Shown here: positions 21,180-31,679 of the stretch, in pieces
Position numbering within the stretch: position 1 is the first letter of the stretch
Layout: every line of letters begins with the position of its first letter
Origin: Quercus robur
Taxonomy: Eukaryota; Streptophyta; Magnoliopsida; Fagales; Fagaceae
Direction of reading: 5' to 3'
Length of the DNA stretch: 64,000 nt
Assembly (NCBI RefSeq): GCF_932294415.1
Contig: NC_065535.1
Location: 8,531,001 to 8,595,000, forward strand
Notes under the pieces: model-generated
The model's database searches: none
The model's input: the letters and a program-made list of their open reading frames with translations, nothing else
What the model was told of the DNA's origin: nothing
Made by a program: the position numbers and the translations under genes

Positions 21180-22520
21180 CAATCTGTCCAATACCAGAAC
21201 AATCTCATATACATAATATTCGACTCCATGCTTCATCCGGTTGTGTTAGATTAACAATTAATACAGTAATCTCTTCATCAGTATTAGAGGGGACTGGTTT
21301 GACAGTAGTGAAGGGTCTCCCATAGATCTCTCTCCAACTCTCTCTGCACAACACATATTCATTACCAAAAAAAAAATTCACTGAAAACTATAACAAAACA
21401 AAAGGGCCTAAAACAAAATTGGAACAGAAAATTAATAATTCCGTTGAAATTGTAATTCCAAAAACATACTTTCAAGAAGCTAAACTGCATAAAACACACA
21501 ACCAACATAATATATGTTCAAATGAAAATCCCAAACTAAAATAAAGCACAATCTTCTAGTCATTTGATTTAGATTTAGAAAGCAAGTATTCTATTGCAAT
21601 GATCATTATAACTTATTCAACAGATTTTAACACCTTTAAATTTAAAGCAACAAAATTAAACAACAATTAATTTGCATTTGTCAAATGACTACACTACAAC
21701 ATTCAAGCTTCAACAACAGATTTTAACAGTGATCAAGTAAACCATTAAATAAATAAATAAATAAACTAAAACACATAGGTTTGCCAGCATACCCCCTAAC
21801 CCAAATTCCTTCGCCAATACCAATACCAAAAAACCCTTTCAATTATTTCTCCGCCTTTTCTGCTTCTTGGTGTTGTAGATGTCTTCAATCATGCTCTGCT
21901 TTTTCTCATCATTCAACCTTAATTAAAACCAACAACCCAAATAGTATTAGTAATTGATGAAAGTTTTTAAATAATAATAACTTCTATAAATCAAAAGTCC
22001 TAAATTACAAAAATTTTAAAATAAGAATATAGTTCCTGTAATCTAGATTCAGTGTGTGAATACTCAACAAAGCAACCATAATATACATAACCATAGAAAA
22101 GAAAACTCAGTTCTCACACGACACAACAACAATAGCCAATAATAATAACAACAACAAAAATTTCAATAATACAAAGCCTAGAATAGCCAATACTATTTCT
22201 AAATTTAAGCGTGATTGGAATACAAAACGTGATGGGGCTACGAAAACAATTAGTATTCAAGTGGGTTGTGCCTGGAAACATAAATTAAAAAAAATAAAAA
22301 ATTACCAAAATTGCAAATGGGTGTGTTCAAAGTTGAGGCTTTGGTTGATTTTGGAACTTGATAAATGAAGAGGCTGAGAAAAGGAGGGATCTGAAAATTT
22401 AAAGCAATGCAAAGCAAGATTAATAACAAAATCAAAAATCAAACCTAACTTACCATATCGTCTCCCCAACGGCCAGATGATTCGCAGCGTTCATCTAGAA
22501 TCGGACTCCCCCAGATCTCG
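21180..22520 (-). other. Helitron interior with possible further gene pieces
   Basis: Three minus-strand patches look exon-like but could not be named: 21230-21345 (reads REIYGRPFTTVKPVPSNTDE, then EITVLIVNL), 21838-21925 (DEKKQSMIEDIYNTKKQKRR) and 22455-22600 (LPKVKVTAELLSYNLQKFEI). They are richer in G/C than the surrounding A/T-rich DNA. They may come from one or several captured host genes. The sequence between is A/T-rich and intron-like. Confidence 0.35.
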
Positions 22521-22703
22521 AATTTCTGTAAGTTATAGGAAAGAAGTTCAGCAGTGACTTTAACTTTGGGCAATCGCAGATCTTCAGAATCGTTTTTTGC
22601 TTTTGGGTTGTGAGTTTGATATGGTCTGATTATGGTGGTTTGTGTGTTGCGGTTGTTGTGGGTGGTAGAGGTGCTACTGCCTACTGAGTTGTGGTGGTTG
22701 TGG

Positions 22704-23060
22704 GTGAAACGGGAAAGGAGAAGGCAGAGATTGTGGTGCTGGGACTGTTTTGATGGGTGAAACGGGAAAGGAGAAGGCAGAGATTGTGGTTGTGGGTGAA
22801 ACGGGAAAGGAGAAGGCAGAGATTGTGGTGGTGCATTGAATTTTTTATTTATTTTTTTATCACTCAGTTGTGGTGGGACTGTTTTGACTGAGGAAGGAGA
22901 AGGCAGAGATTGGGTTTTGTGTTTATCGGGTTTTAAAAGTTTTATGTTGCGTGAAAAGTTTTTTGGTTTGTAGGTATGGTGGGATTGTTTTGACTGAGGA
23001 AGGAGAAGGCAGAGATTGGGTTTTGTGTTTATCGGGTTTTAAATGTTTTATGTTGCGTGA
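22704..23060. repeat. Tandem repeats near the Helitron 5' end
   Basis: A unit with GGGTGAAACGGGAAAGGAG and GAAGGCAGAGATTGTGGT occurs three times at 22704-22830. A second unit, starting GGGACTGTTTTGACTGAGG and ending in TTTTATGTTGCGTGAA, occurs twice at about 22876-23060. The second unit contains the GGAGAAGGCAGAGATTG core of the first. Confidence 0.85.
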
Positions 23061-23900
23061 ATTTTTTTTTTTTTCTTTATGTTTTTTTTTTAAAATATGT
23101 TGACGTGGAAAATTGTGGGAGCTTCAAAAGCTTCGGTTTTATATATATATATAGATTATATATATAGATTAGTCATATTCTTATGTAAATGTTTGAAATA
23201 TATAAAAATCAAGATTTTATTAGTTTATTTCAAGTTTGTGTAAAAATGTGAGTAATAAAGTATGTGTATGTATTTTCCCATTTGTATTATTTAGAACTTT
23301 CAACGATCTAGACATAGTGACACTATAATCCCCACGCTACTTTTCAATATGTTAGGCCAAATTGGTCATTGTTGCAATAACCAGTAGGAGTTTGATGCCA
23401 TAATAGTAAAATAGAAGTATTAGAATTTTCTTATGGTAATTCGCCTTGGCTACTACGTCTACATCAGTTATTGGAATCTCTAAATTTTTCAAGTCAAAAT
23501 TTTAATTTAAAACTAATTAAAACTAACATATCATGAGTCTTATTTGGCTAAAGTAACTTGACACGAAACAAATATTAGTTAAATTATACTTGGTTGACAA
23601 TTCATTAGGAATTCCAGTTGTGTCACCATGAGTCTCATGGCAGCTTAACCAAATACAATTAAAACTCATGATGTATGTTTTATTTTTATTTATTTTTTAT
23701 TTATACTAAAAGATGTAACTTTATACTAAATAAATTCTAAAAATTATTCTTCATTTCTCTAAACAAGGTTTTATTAAATACTCTTGATATTTTCTAACAA
23801 ATTATATGGTTTGAATTTTTATTTATTACTATTTTATGAATTAATTATAAATAATATTTTCACATAGAATTGTAATATATATATATATATATATATATTC

Positions 23901-24547
23901 TGTGGGGCCCAATAATTTATGGGCCAGGCCCACTTATTCATGAGGAATCCTAAGGCCCAAGCCGAAGAAGGCTATAGTCCACACTCAATAATGTAAAGCA
24001 CAAAATGGCCCGGAGAAGCAGCCGAGGACAGTCCAGTCCTCGGCTGACCCAAAGCTCCACCGAGAAAAGGGACAAAATTGGTAAAGGGACAAACGTGACA
24101 GAAAATCTAAAGTATCTTGGAAAAGCTGCCCGTACGATCCTTCCCATCCACGGCTCTGCACCTAACAGAGCCGTATTCTTCAGCTTTATTAACCAATCCC
24201 AATGACTTTGGTTTGGGACTGACGGGACAGGTATCAGTCTTGGAAAGGTCGACCCTACACGTGGACGAAGAAAAGCGAACGCAGGCTAGTACAAAAGAGA
24301 AAGCAAGTAATCTGGATAAAGGGGGGGGGGGGGGAAATGGCCAAAGAGAGAGGGCCTCCCAGTCTACCTCTAAGAGACAGACCCCAGGGGTGAAAACACC
24401 TTAAACACGTACGAACACCATAAAGAACCCACCGCCGAGTATCCAAGGCCTAGCCTTTCAAACCCACTCTCTACAAATGATATTGTCTGGGCCCTTTCAC
24501 GTGCGAGTCCAACATCGTTGGGGTTCGTTGCATATCGTGTCCTTACA
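23901..24547 (+). repeat. 5' LTR of the non-autonomous element
   Basis: It is 647 bp with TG...CA ends. At 24290 the sequence reads TACAAAAG where the 3' LTR has TATAAAAG, so the likely TATA box of this copy carries a T-to-C change. A run of 14 G lies at about 24321-24334. Confidence 0.92.
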
Positions 24548-24549
24548 AT

Positions 24550-24565
24550 TGGCGCCGTCTGTGGG
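24550..24565 (+). other. Primer binding site of the non-autonomous element
   Basis: TGGCGCCGTCTGTGGG begins two bases after the LTR. It differs at one base from the corresponding 16 bases of the Tat element (18494-18509), which supports use of the same tRNA-Asp-type primer. Confidence 0.72.
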
Positions 24566-24805
24566 AAAGGGCTTGCGCTTTGGCTCAGGCGACAGTGGAG
24601 TTAGGCTTGTGTCGAATAAGAGTCTATGAGGACGCCTTTATGATTGGCGACACGTTGCTGTTGTTCCAACATAAGTTCCCACTAGGGGCTACGCCTCGCA
24701 GTGCCAGTGGCGTGGGCAAGTCTAGGGGCTTCAAACATCAAGCTGACTTCCTCCGCCTTATTCGAGGAGTTAACCTTCAGGAAATAAATAAACAAATGAA
24801 CAACT

Positions 24806-26729
24806 ACAAGTTTTGGACAGAACCAAGGCCTTGCATGGTCCTCGGACCCAAGCCTCTGGAGAAACCAACTACTTGCAAAGAAAAGACAAGTTTTGGACAG
24901 AACCAAGGCCTCGCATGGTCCTCGGACCCAAGCCTCTGGGGAAACCAACTACTTACAAAGAAAAGACAAGTTTTGGACAGAACCAAGGCCTCGCATGGTC
25001 CTCGGACCCAAGCCTCTGGGGAAACCAACTACTTACAGAGAAAAGACAAGTTTTGGACAGAACCAAGGCCTCGCATGGTCCTCGGACCCAAGCCTCTGGG
25101 GAAACCAACTACTTGCAGAGAAAAGACAAGTTTTGGACAGAATCAAGGCCTCACATGGTCCTCGGACCCAAGCCTCTGGGGAAACCAACTACTTACAGAG
25201 AAAACACAAGTTTTGGACAGAACTAAGGCCTCGTATGGTCCTCGGACCCAAGCCTCTGGGGAAACCAACTACTTACAGAGAAAACACAAGTTTTGGACAG
25301 AACCAAGGCCTCGCATGGTCCTCGGACCCAAGCCTCTGGGGAAACCAACTACTTACAGAGAAAACACAAGTTTTGGACAGAACCAAGGCCTCGCATGGTC
25401 CTCGGACCCAAGCCTCTGGGGAAACCAACTACTTACAGAGAAAACACAAGTTTTGGACAGAACCAAGACCTCGCATGGTCCTCGGACCCAAGCCTCTAGG
25501 GAAACCAACTACTTACAAAGAAAACACAAGTTTTGGACAGAACCAAGGCCTCGCATGGTCCTCGGACCCAAGCCTCTGGGGAAACCAACTACTTACAGAG
25601 AAAACACAAGTTTTGGACAGAACCAAGGCCTCGCATGGTCCTCGGACCCAAGCCTCTGGGGAAACCAACTACTTACAAAGAAAACACAAGTTTTGGACAG
25701 AACCAACCAAGGCCTCGCATGGTCCTCGGACCCAAGCCTCTGGGGAAACCAACTACTTGCAAAGAAAACACAAGTTTTGGACAGAACCAAGGCCTCGCAT
25801 GGTCCTCGAACCCAAGCCTATGGGGAAACCAACTACTTGCAAAGAAAATACAAGTTTTGGACAGAACCAAGGCCTCGCATGGTCCTCGGACCCAAGCCTC
25901 TGGGGAAACCAACTACTTACAGAGAAAACACAAGTTTTGGACAGAACCAAGGCCTCGCATGGTCCTCGGACCCAAGCCTCTGGGGAAACCAACTACTTGC
26001 AAAGAAAACACAAGTTTTGGACAGAACCAAGGCCTCACATGGTCCTCGGACCCAAGCCTCTGGGGAAACCAACTACTTACAAAGAAAACACAAGTTTTGG
26101 ACAGAACCAAGACCTCGCATGGTCCTCGGACCCAAGCCTCTGGGGAAACCAACTACTTGCAAAGAAAAGACAAGTTTTGGACAGAACCAAGGCCTCGCAT
26201 GGTCCTCGGACCCAAGCCTCTGGGGAAACCAACTACTAGCAAAGAAAAGACAAGTTTTGGACAGAACCAAGGCCTCGCATGGTCCTCGGACCCAAGCCTC
26301 TGGGGAAACCAACTACTTACAGAGGAAACACAAGTTTTGGACAGAACCAAGGCCTCGCATGGTCCTCGGACCCAAGCCTCTGGGGAAACCAACTACTTGT
26401 AAAGAAAACACAAGTTTTGGACAGAAGCAAGGCCTCGCATGGTCCTCGGACCCAAGCCTCTGGGGAATCCAACTACTTATAGAGAAAACACAAGTTTTGG
26501 ACAGAACCAAGGCCTTGCATGGTCCTCGGACCCAAGCCTCTGGGGAAACCAACTACTTGCAAAGAAAACACAAGTTTTGGACAGAACCAAGGCCTCGCAT
26601 GGTCCTCGGACCCAAGCCTCTGGGGAAACCAACTACTTGCAAAGAAAAGACAAGTTTTGGACAGAACCAAGGCCATGCATGGTCCTCGGACCCAAGCCTC
26701 TGGGGAAACCAACTACTTACAAGGAAAAA
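24806..26729 (+). repeat. Array of 24 tandem 80-bp units
   Basis: Units start with ACAAGTTTTGGACAGAACCA and contain GCATGGTCCTCGGACCCAAG and GGGGAAACCAACTACTT. Starts fall every 80 bases from 24806 to 25686. Unit 12 is 84 bp because CCAA is doubled (AACCAACCAAGG), and unit starts then run every 80 bases from 25770 to 26650. Units are nearly identical and differ mainly by transitions at a few sites, such as CTTACAGAG/CTTGCAAAG. The consensus has no stop codon in any of the three plus-strand frames, so long overlapping frames exist in all three. The longest (24580-26928) has no ATG at its 5' end and no known domain; I do not call it a gene. Confidence 0.97.
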
Positions 26730-26929
26730 CTACATTACATGGACCTTAGGATCTATTCGAGGAAAACTCTCCACTGACAATTGGGTTAATTCCTCAACTG
26801 CGAGGATTCTCAGGTCTGCTTTCGGATCTTCAGCACCAAAGGGATCGATGCAATATAGAGCAGTATGTTGCCTGAAACACAATCGGAGTTCCCTACCGCT
26901 CAGTCAACTCCTCGGATGGATTATTTAGA

Positions 26930-28107
26930 GATTATCATTCTCAGACGGTATTCTCGCACTTATCACAGAATATTCAACCGTTACCTCGGTTAATTTCCTA
27001 AGTTTAACTTACTATGAATTATCGTCATAATGCCTGGTAGTGTTGGTAAATCAGAATTAGTTGGATTATGTTTCAAGGTTTCCTGCTCTAAGTATCATTG
27101 AAGAAACACACACATGGAGCACACCCATTCACAAAGTAGTGTTGCAAAAATAATAGTATTCAAACAAGTAAATAAATTTCCCCTTTTTACTAAAACAAAG
27201 AAATAGTACAGCGTACAATGAAAAGCTGGAATCAGCTCATGTCAAAACTCACTACATAATCGGAAAGAAAGATACAAGAGAATAAGATGAAGTCGAGGAG
27301 GTGGCACAGAGGAGAGGTTGGCTACTGCTTCAAGACCTTGTTCTTCCTCAATGCTTTTACATGCCCATAACTCGGGTAGCAAAAAAAACCCAACTTGAGC
27401 CTCACACCGCTGAAGGAAAGGTGTAGGGAGCCGGAAGTTGAGGAGCCTTCACCAAAAATTTGCCTGCAACAAGGCAGAGGCGCTGATGGCAGAGAATCTT
27501 TCTTCTGACACACCAAAATTCTGGCATGAACAGAACCTGCTTCGGATTTTGACTAAAAGAGGGAGAAACACCCTTTCCCCTCTGTCGAAACGGAATATTC
27601 TCTTGAATTTATGCCTCCCTTGCCCGTACCTCACTACTTTGAGTCTCAGGAAGACACGGTGCCTCTGTGGCGGAGAGAGTTCCTTCACCCCAACCTTCGC
27701 CTCAAACATATTTTACTAAGGGAGGATAGCACCGAATATGGGAGTTGTGATTTGGGAAGAAATTGAAGGATTTGTGCGTAGGTAAAGCAACTTTCTCTCC
27801 TATTTATTTAAAAGATAAGGTGGTGACATTTAATTCACGCAGCGTTCCAAGGAACGCTACAGACAAAATGGCTCCGGCTCAATTTCCAACGCCACCTACA
27901 ACCATGAGATTAAAGGAGTCTCGTGAAGGCGCACCTTGAACACTGGAGCGCCAAAGGGTACCGCGTGACCAAAGACTACAGAAATGCCTCTTAATTTGTG
28001 GGCCTAGTGAATTCGCGACCCAGGCCCATTCTGTGTGGGAGCCCAGGGGCTACGGCCCACGCCGAGGAATAGCCATTGCTGAGGACAACCTCCTGCTCGG
28101 CACCTAT
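26930..28107. other. Interior of the non-autonomous element, no gene seen
   Basis: This is mixed-composition sequence with only short frames in both directions. The phrase CCTGCTTCGGATTTTG at 27536-27551 recurs at 29205-29220 with similar surroundings, pointing to an old internal duplication. Nothing resembles a gag or pol relic. Confidence 0.5.
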
Positions 28108-28260
28108 ACAAGTTTTGGACAGAACCAAGGTATTGTATGGTCCTCGGACTCAAGCCTATGGGGAAACCAACTACTTACAAAGAAAACACAAGTTTTGGAC
28201 AGAATCAAGGCATCGCATGGTCCTCGGACTAAAACCTATGGGAAAGCCAATTATTCGGAT
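28108..28260 (+). repeat. Two separated relic copies of the 80-bp unit
   Basis: Units at 28108-28187 and 28188-28260 match the array (ACAAGTTTTGGACAGAA, TGGTCCTCGGACT) but are more diverged and carry TATGGGG in place of TCTGGGG, a variant also seen once in the main array at 25818. They lie 1.4 kb downstream of it. Confidence 0.92.
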
Positions 28261-28824
28261 GGGAAAATCCTCGGCTCAAATACTGTAAAAGGTTAAGGCC
28301 AATAAGAGTGTTAGGATGATGGCGGGACGCCCCACTATTCAGTAACCTAAGGGGGCTGTTTATTTTTCGGGTGATATGTCTTCGGATGATTACTTCCTAC
28401 ACCGCATAGAGCATCCAGTTCTAATCTCGGCATTGTTTTGGGTAAGTATCGTTTTTCACAGGTAGGCATTGTTGTGTCAAACAATTCTATTAAAGTAATG
28501 GTGACATCTTTTTATTAGCAAGTATTTTGGCCTTAGTTGTCATTGATTCAAATGCTATATTATTGTGCCGAGCAGCGCTTGCAAATTTGTAAAAACATAG
28601 AGACAGAACATGCGAAGTAAAATAACAACAATTTTTATTAATATGAAAAATTATTACAACATACAAAGAGGGGCTTAAACAAGCCTATACAAAAGGTGAA
28701 CTGCCGAAGCAACGATAACATCTGCAATACGGATAAGTAAACAGTCAGGTGTCTTTTAAACTCGTCTTCAAAGTCTCTCCAATCTCTGCCTCAGTATCGC
28801 TCATATTGAGAGAAGAACCTTTTT

Positions 28825-29060
28825 AGAAAAAGATGAAGGAGAAGGAAGAAGGAGATGAAGGAGAAGGAAGAAGAAGATGGAGGAGATGAATGAGGAAGAT
28901 GGAGGACATGAGTAAAAGAAGGAGGAGAAGAAGAGGGAAGAGATGAAGAGAAAGAGAAAGAGAAAGGAGAAAAAGAGGGAGAAGGAAAAGCACCAGGATG
29001 GATCTGGTGGTGGAAAGAAGAAGAAAGAGAGGCGAAGGGAGGCGCCAGTGAACGAAGAGA
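28825..29060 (+). repeat. Polypurine (GA-rich) tract inside the non-autonomous element
   Basis: About 230 bases are almost entirely A and G on the plus strand (repeated GAGAAGGAAGAAG and GATGGAGGA words). It is imperfect, so it is not a simple microsatellite. Open frames on both strands are low complexity and are not genes. Confidence 0.85.
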
Positions 29061-29802
29061 GGAAGAAGCAGGGGCACTTAGTCCCTGCCCCAGTCCTGAC
29101 TCCTAACACACTGGTGCCATGTTAGGTATGCTCATGAGAGAGCGGATGGTACTGATAATGTGTGTCATCGGCTCAGTCACGCCGAAAATGTGACGTGACG
29201 AGTCCCTGCTTCGGATTTTGGCTGAAAGGAAGGCGAGACAAATCTTGAGTCTCCGTCATCCTTGCTCTGATCGAGCCATTTCGAACTTCGTCAAAACATG
29301 GTGTTTATGGGAGGGGAATGGCTTTTTCATTGCTTATTACTATGGTGAGTGTATTTCAGGTTAAGGTATAACCAGAGAGTAAAAGTAAACTCCGGAAGGA
29401 ATCTAAAGGTTTCAAATTTCTGGGGAATTAAAGGGATTCATCTGTGGGAGAAACAACTCTTGTTTTGTCTCTTTATATAGGGGACGAAGAGGAGGGTACT
29501 TAATGTGTTCAGATCTCCAAGGAAATCTGCAAACAGGAATATGCCCGTTCCGCTCCCCCACACCATCAGTAACCATTGAATCTGGGAGGTCTCGTGAAGG
29601 GAAACCATTAAAGACATGCTTCGGATAACCGAACGGCATGAACGTATTGAGAATAAATTAAGAAGAACATCTCGTAGACCGGTACATTTCCTGGGCAGGT
29701 GGAGGAACGCCAACGTCAGTAAAAGACTGAATTAAATGAGCCATAATAAAGGTTCGGTATTTCCAAAACCCCCCTCTCCAACCATGAGGTCGGACAGCAG
29801 GG

Positions 29803-29816
29803 TTTTGAGGGGCTAT
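29803..29816 (+). other. Polypurine tract before the 3' LTR of the non-autonomous element
   Basis: TTTTGAGGGGCTAT lies directly before the LTR start TGTGGGG. This G-rich plus-strand primer form is usual in Tat/Athila-type elements. Confidence 0.65.
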
Positions 29817-30461
29817 TGTGGGGCCCAATAATTTATGGGCCAGACCCACTTATTCATGAGGAATCCTAAGGTCCAAGCCGAAGAAGGCTATAGTCCACAC
29901 CCAATAATGTAAAGCACAAAATGGCCCGGAGAAGCAGCCGAGGACAGTCCAGTCCTCGGCTGACCCAAAGCTCCACCGAGAAAAGGGGCAAAATTGGTAA
30001 AGGGACAAACGTGACAGAAAATCTAAAGTATCTTGGAAAAGCTGCCCGTACGATCCTTCCCATACACGGCTCTGCACCTAACAGAGCCGTATTCTTCAGC
30101 TTTATCAACCAATCCCAACGAATTTGGTTTAGGACTGACGAGACAGGTATCAGTCTTGGAAAGGTCGACTCTACACGTGGACGAAGGAAAGCGAACGCAG
30201 GCTAGTATAAAAGAGAAAGCAAGTAATCTGGATAAAGGGGGGGGGGGGAAATGGCCAAAGAGAGAGGGCCTCCCAGTCTACCTCTAAGAGACAGACCCCA
30301 GGGGTGAAAACACCTTAAACACGTACGAACACCATAAAGAACCCACCGCCGGGTATCCAAGGCCTAACCTTTCAAACCCACTCTCTACAAATGATATTGT
30401 CTGGGCCCTTTCACGTGCGAGTCCAACATCGTTGGGGTTCATTGCGTATCGTGTCCTTACA
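29817..30461 (+). repeat. 3' LTR of the non-autonomous element
   Basis: It is 645 bp and collinear with the 5' LTR. A TATA-like box, TATAAAAG, lies at 30206-30213, followed by a G run of 12. By eye there are about 17 substitutions between the two LTRs, nearly all transitions. Confidence 0.92.
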
Positions 30462-31679
30462 TATTCCATGTTAGCTAGAACCAATTAAAACTTGTTTATT
30501 ATAAATTTCATTTGATTTAAACCAACCCAACTCCAAACAATCACTAATTAAATATGTTTGGTTGACTTTTCTTAAGATTTCTTTATGTGCTGTCACATTA
30601 GCATTAATTGAAACCAATTAAAACTCATACATCACGAGTTTTATTTAAGTAAAGTAACCTAAACATAAATAAATTTTATTAAATTATATTTATTATTTTA
30701 AATAAATTACGGTTGGTCTATTCTAAGAAATTCCCCAGTTTGTTTTTTTTGGCTAATATTCATTAAGTATTTATTTGCAAATTTGATGTGATACTTATTT
30801 TGTTTTGACTATTACATGTTTGTTGAAAGTTGAAACCAAACAAAACTTCTACATCTTGAGTTTTATTTGATGAATGCAACCCAACACTAAACAAATATTG
30901 ATTAAATTATAGTTGATTGAGACTCTTGAAGATTTTCTTTTGTATTAATATTTATTGCTATTGAAATCTCTAATTTTTTCAGGTCAAAATTTTAATTTTA
31001 AACTAATTAAAACTAACATATAATGAGTCTTTTTTCTTTTCTTTTTTTCTTTTTTTGAGAATGATCATGTGTCTTATTTGGCTAAAGTAACTTGACACTA
31101 AACAAATATTAGTTAAATTATACTTGGTTGACAATGCATTAGGAATTCCTATTATGTCGCCATGAGTCTCATGGCAGCTTAACCAAATACAATTAAAACT
31201 CATGATGTATGATTTTTTTTTATTTTTTTTATTTACCAAAGGATGTAACTTTATACTAAATAAATTCTAAAAATTATGCTTCATTTCTCTAAACAAGGTT
31301 TTATTAAATACTCTTGATATTTTCTAACAAATTATATGGTTTGAGTTTTTATTTATTACTATTTTATGAATTAATTATAAAAATATTTTCAAATAGAATT
31401 GTAAAAAAAAAAAAAAAATTATTCCATGTTAGCTAGAACCAATTAAAACTTGTTTATTATAAATTTCATTTGATTTAAACCAACCCAACTCCAAACAATC
31501 ACTAATTAAATTGTGTTTGGTTGACTTTTCTTAAGATTTCTTCATGTGTTGTTAGATTAGCATTAATTGAAACCAATTAAAACTCATATATCACGAGTTT
31601 TATTTAAGTAAAGTAACCTAAACATAAATAAATTTTATTAAATTACATTTATTATTTTAAATAAATTACGGTTGGTCTA

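Larger units (their letters stand above)
19128..23155 (-). mobile_element. Non-autonomous Helitron with captured gene fragments
   Basis: Read on the minus strand, it starts at 23155 with TCTATATATATATAAAACCG, a common 5' end of plant Helitrons, and ends at 19128 with the hairpin CCCGTGCATCGCACGGG, seven bases and CTAG. The flanks are A (before TC) and T (after CTAG), the A/T dinucleotide that Helitrons insert into, and there is no target duplication. There is no Rep/helicase gene, so it depends on another element. The 5' subterminal part has several short tandem repeats. Gene fragments lie at 20273-20672. Confidence 0.85.
23901..30461 (+). mobile_element. Non-autonomous LTR retrotransposon (LARD type) with an 80-bp repeat array
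   Basis: The LTRs are 23901-24547 and 29817-30461. They start TGTGGGGCCCAATAATTTA and end GTGTCCTTACA, and TATTC flanks both outer sides (23896-23900, 30462-30466). The primer site TGGCGCCGTCTGTGGG follows the 5' LTR and a G-rich tract precedes the 3' LTR. The 5.3-kb interior has no gag, protease, RT or integrase sequence. Its main feature is an array of 24 copies of an 80-bp unit. The primer-site type points to a Tat/Athila-related helper; the Tat element at 9149-18990 has a similar primer site but unrelated LTRs. LTRs differ at about 17 sites plus a two-base difference in a G run. Confidence 0.93.

Noticed and set aside
24682-26712. Series of ~79-codon minus-strand frames spaced regularly
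   Set aside because: They are phase echoes of the tandem array, with a stop every 240 bases.
24806-26729. CRISPR-like array
   Set aside because: Units are 80 bp with no alternating unique spacers, in a plant LTR element; it is a simple tandem array.
24580-26928. 782-codon open frame across the 80-bp array
   Set aside because: It opens with TTG rather than ATG, changes phase through the repeat unit, has equals in the other two frames and shows no known domain. It is best explained by a stop-free repeat unit.
28801-29125. Ser/Leu-rich or Lys/Arg-rich proteins
   Set aside because: Both strands of an imperfect polypurine tract; no domain and biased composition.
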